A stretch of DNA of 64,000 nucleotides from positions 62,001 through 126,000 of the forward strand of contig JAECUM010000856.1 in assembly GCA_016617855.1 (NCBI GenBank), given 5' to 3'. Below, piece after piece: positions 53,901-56,900 of the stretch. The position numbers and the translations under genes were made by a program. A model generated the notes under the pieces. The model did not search any database and was not told the DNA's origin. It saw nothing but the letters and a program-made list of their open reading frames with translations. The DNA is from Megalonaias nervosa. Its lineage: Eukaryota > Mollusca > Bivalvia > Unionida > Unionidae. Positions within the stretch are counted from its first letter, which is position 1. Each line of letters begins with the position of its first letter.

Positions 53901-56900
53901 TAACTGCAGCATCATTGTCACCTCATTGCTACTATTTTTTGGTCGTTACAGTACTAGGCAGATTCCTATACCAATACAGACAGTATGATGGCCCATATGG
54001 ACCTGTACAGACACAGTATGATGGTACATATTGACCAGTACAGATGCAGTCTGACGGCCTATATGGACTAGTACAGACACAATACAATGGCCCATCTGGA
54101 CCAGTTCAGACACAGTATGATGGTCTATATGGACCAGTGCAGACTGAGTATGATGGCCCATATGGACCAGTGCACACACAGTATGACAGTCCATATGTAC
54201 CAGTACAGACACAATACAAGGGCCCATATGGACCAGTACAAATGCAGTCTGATAGCCCATATTGACTAGTACAGACAGTATCATGGCCCATATGGACCAG
54301 TACAGACACAGTATGATGGCTGATATGAACCAGTACAGATGCATTCTTATGGCCCATATGGACCAGTACATACAGTATGATGGCCCATATAGACTAGTAG
54401 AGACACAGTATGATGGCCCATATAGACCAGTACAGATACAGTATGATGCCCCTTATGGACCAGTCTTGGATAATCACACAGCACATTTATTTCTGTTAAA
54501 GGCATTGATGGTATATCCCATAATAGTAGGTGCTAATACTCGCTACAGTGTCACCAGTTCAGGGTTCACTGATATGTCCTGAATTGCCCACTTGCCAACT
54601 GATGATTTAGATCACCAATCACGTCACTTACAGGCCAGGCTTTAACATGTATGCACAGTGAAACTGGCACCAGACTCGGTAGTCATGCATTCTTGATATC
54701 CAATAATGGAACTCTAAAATGAACATGGACTGGCAATGAACTGTTCTATCACCACTGCTGGCTTCATCACAAACCACACTCAGAACCAGTTTTAGTGATT
54801 CCTCACAACATTGACTCCCATTTAACTTCAATCAAGCCTTTTACAAAGAACCAACACACCCAAGCCCCCTGTTCTCCAAACCTAAATCCTAGCTGCAGAT
54901 AAAATGTTGTGGATCAGAGAATGTTGACCATACACATGAACCAAAAGACCTTTCTGAGATACGAAAGAACTGGTTCACAACTTAATAGCTATTGGTTCTG
55001 TGCTCTGTCCAGTCGCCATGGCTATCTTCCAATAAGCTGAGCATGGATGGTCTATATCCCACCTTCGAGACAACCTCTGTTAGGCACATCTGGGAGCCTG
55101 CCTTGTACATAGTTCATGCACTGAAAAGAGCAGCTCAGCACACACTTCTATTCCATAGCTGATTCCTGTAACTGCTGGCTCACAAAGAGTGATGCTTTCC
55201 AATCTCTGTCCACACTTCTCAATAATGATAATCACCACCACAAGATCCCAGTCTGTTTTCTTAATCCCATATTTTATATTCATATAAAGAACATCATGAA
55301 ATGGGCCACCAAAGAGGAAAGCCTCACACAAGCACAGCAACCCACAACCCTGTCTTCATTTCCCAAGAGCAGCCATAGAAATAGAATGGACCACACAAAG
55401 GCGCTCCTGAAAGGAAAACTATCCTCCAAAACCTTACTCTTTTGGCAAGAATCCAGTTTTCCAGATAAAGGGACAACATAACATGTGTTAATGAGGAACA
55501 AATTCTATCCTCTTTGTCTCCATACAGACCTTTTTTCTACAGAAAATTATCGTTGCTCTGGTAACCTTTTTCTGACATTCTGTTGGGATGATGACTTAAG
55601 CATCTTACAATGAACTCTTTCTTCCAAAAAATGGGAATTGTATGATCTTTAACAGTACAAATGCATCAGGATTTTAATTGTAACACTTACAGGCATACAA
55701 TCTTAAGATGAAGACTCAGAGGTCAATCATTAGTGTTATCAGAGATGGATTCTGTTATCAGCTTAGACCTCCAAGATGCATGCATTCATATTCCCATTCA
55801 CAGATCTTCCAGAATTTTCTCTGACTTGCTTCCAGGACCCCATGTACCAGCTCAAGGTTCTCCCTTCCAGTCTGGATTTCAGTCATAGATAGTGTTAACC
55901 CAATTTATTGACCTGGTCATATTGCACTCAAGGACCACCTCCTCAACCCTGACATTGAACTTAGCTTTCTTTAGGTCAGAGGTTCTTCCCAGGGTTTTCC
56001 TCCACCAAAACATACTGGCCACCATGCATGGCCTATACTGTGCTGAAAAAAGGTGTTTAAACCCCCAAATAACAATTCAGACATTAAACTATCTGGACAA
56101 CATCCTTCAAGAGGATTGAACACACTATGAGGTTTGTCATCATAGCACATTCCAAAGGAAGGCAAGCTTGATTGAGAATCTTGTGTACTGCATGTCTGGA
56201 AAAGCAGGGACATGATAATATTGGGTCCACCCTTGTTGAAAATAAGCCCATGTCAAAATATGAGTAACAAGGGATTAAGCGTATCTGTTCAAAAACATTC
56301 TTATCATGTGCCCTGGAGGAGTGTATGTGTGTATGGGATTCTTAACATAGCTTTAAAAAATCTTAAGTCATATCACTACGATGTCTGCAGTGTGGCAGTT
56401 TATAGTGATGTCTAACACTGGGGCATCATGCCGCCGACATGTAGCTTCATGTCCAACCCAGTAACGTTGTCCTGACACCAGGCCGACCAGTCCTAACACT
56501 AACCTCTTAATGATGAGCACCAAGCAAGTCAGCTGCTGGTACCATTTTGATTAGTCTTTGATATGACTTGGCAGGGGTTTGTGCCCATGACCTCCTGAAT
56601 TGAATGATGATGTCCAGATAGTTTAAATTTCTGCTTTTAAATGAACTAATTATTTGGGGTATCAGCCGAGGCTTCCCTTCTACCCATGAGTCTTCTCAAC
56701 ATAGCCACATATCCTTTTGCTTAGAACCCTACTGCTGATCTTTCTACCTCAGTTGTAGTCAAAACTTGTCCATAGAGTGCATACAATCTACACACTGAAA
56801 CAACATCGTATCATCTCTCTCCCACTTACACACAAACAGAGATGCAGTAACTAAGAAAGCTTTTCAAATATATATTTTATTGTAATTTAATAATGAGTTA

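Noticed and set aside
53946..54371. 141-codon minus-strand repetitive frame.
   Set aside because: It is a reading of the 33-bp minisatellite. The + strand is open as well.
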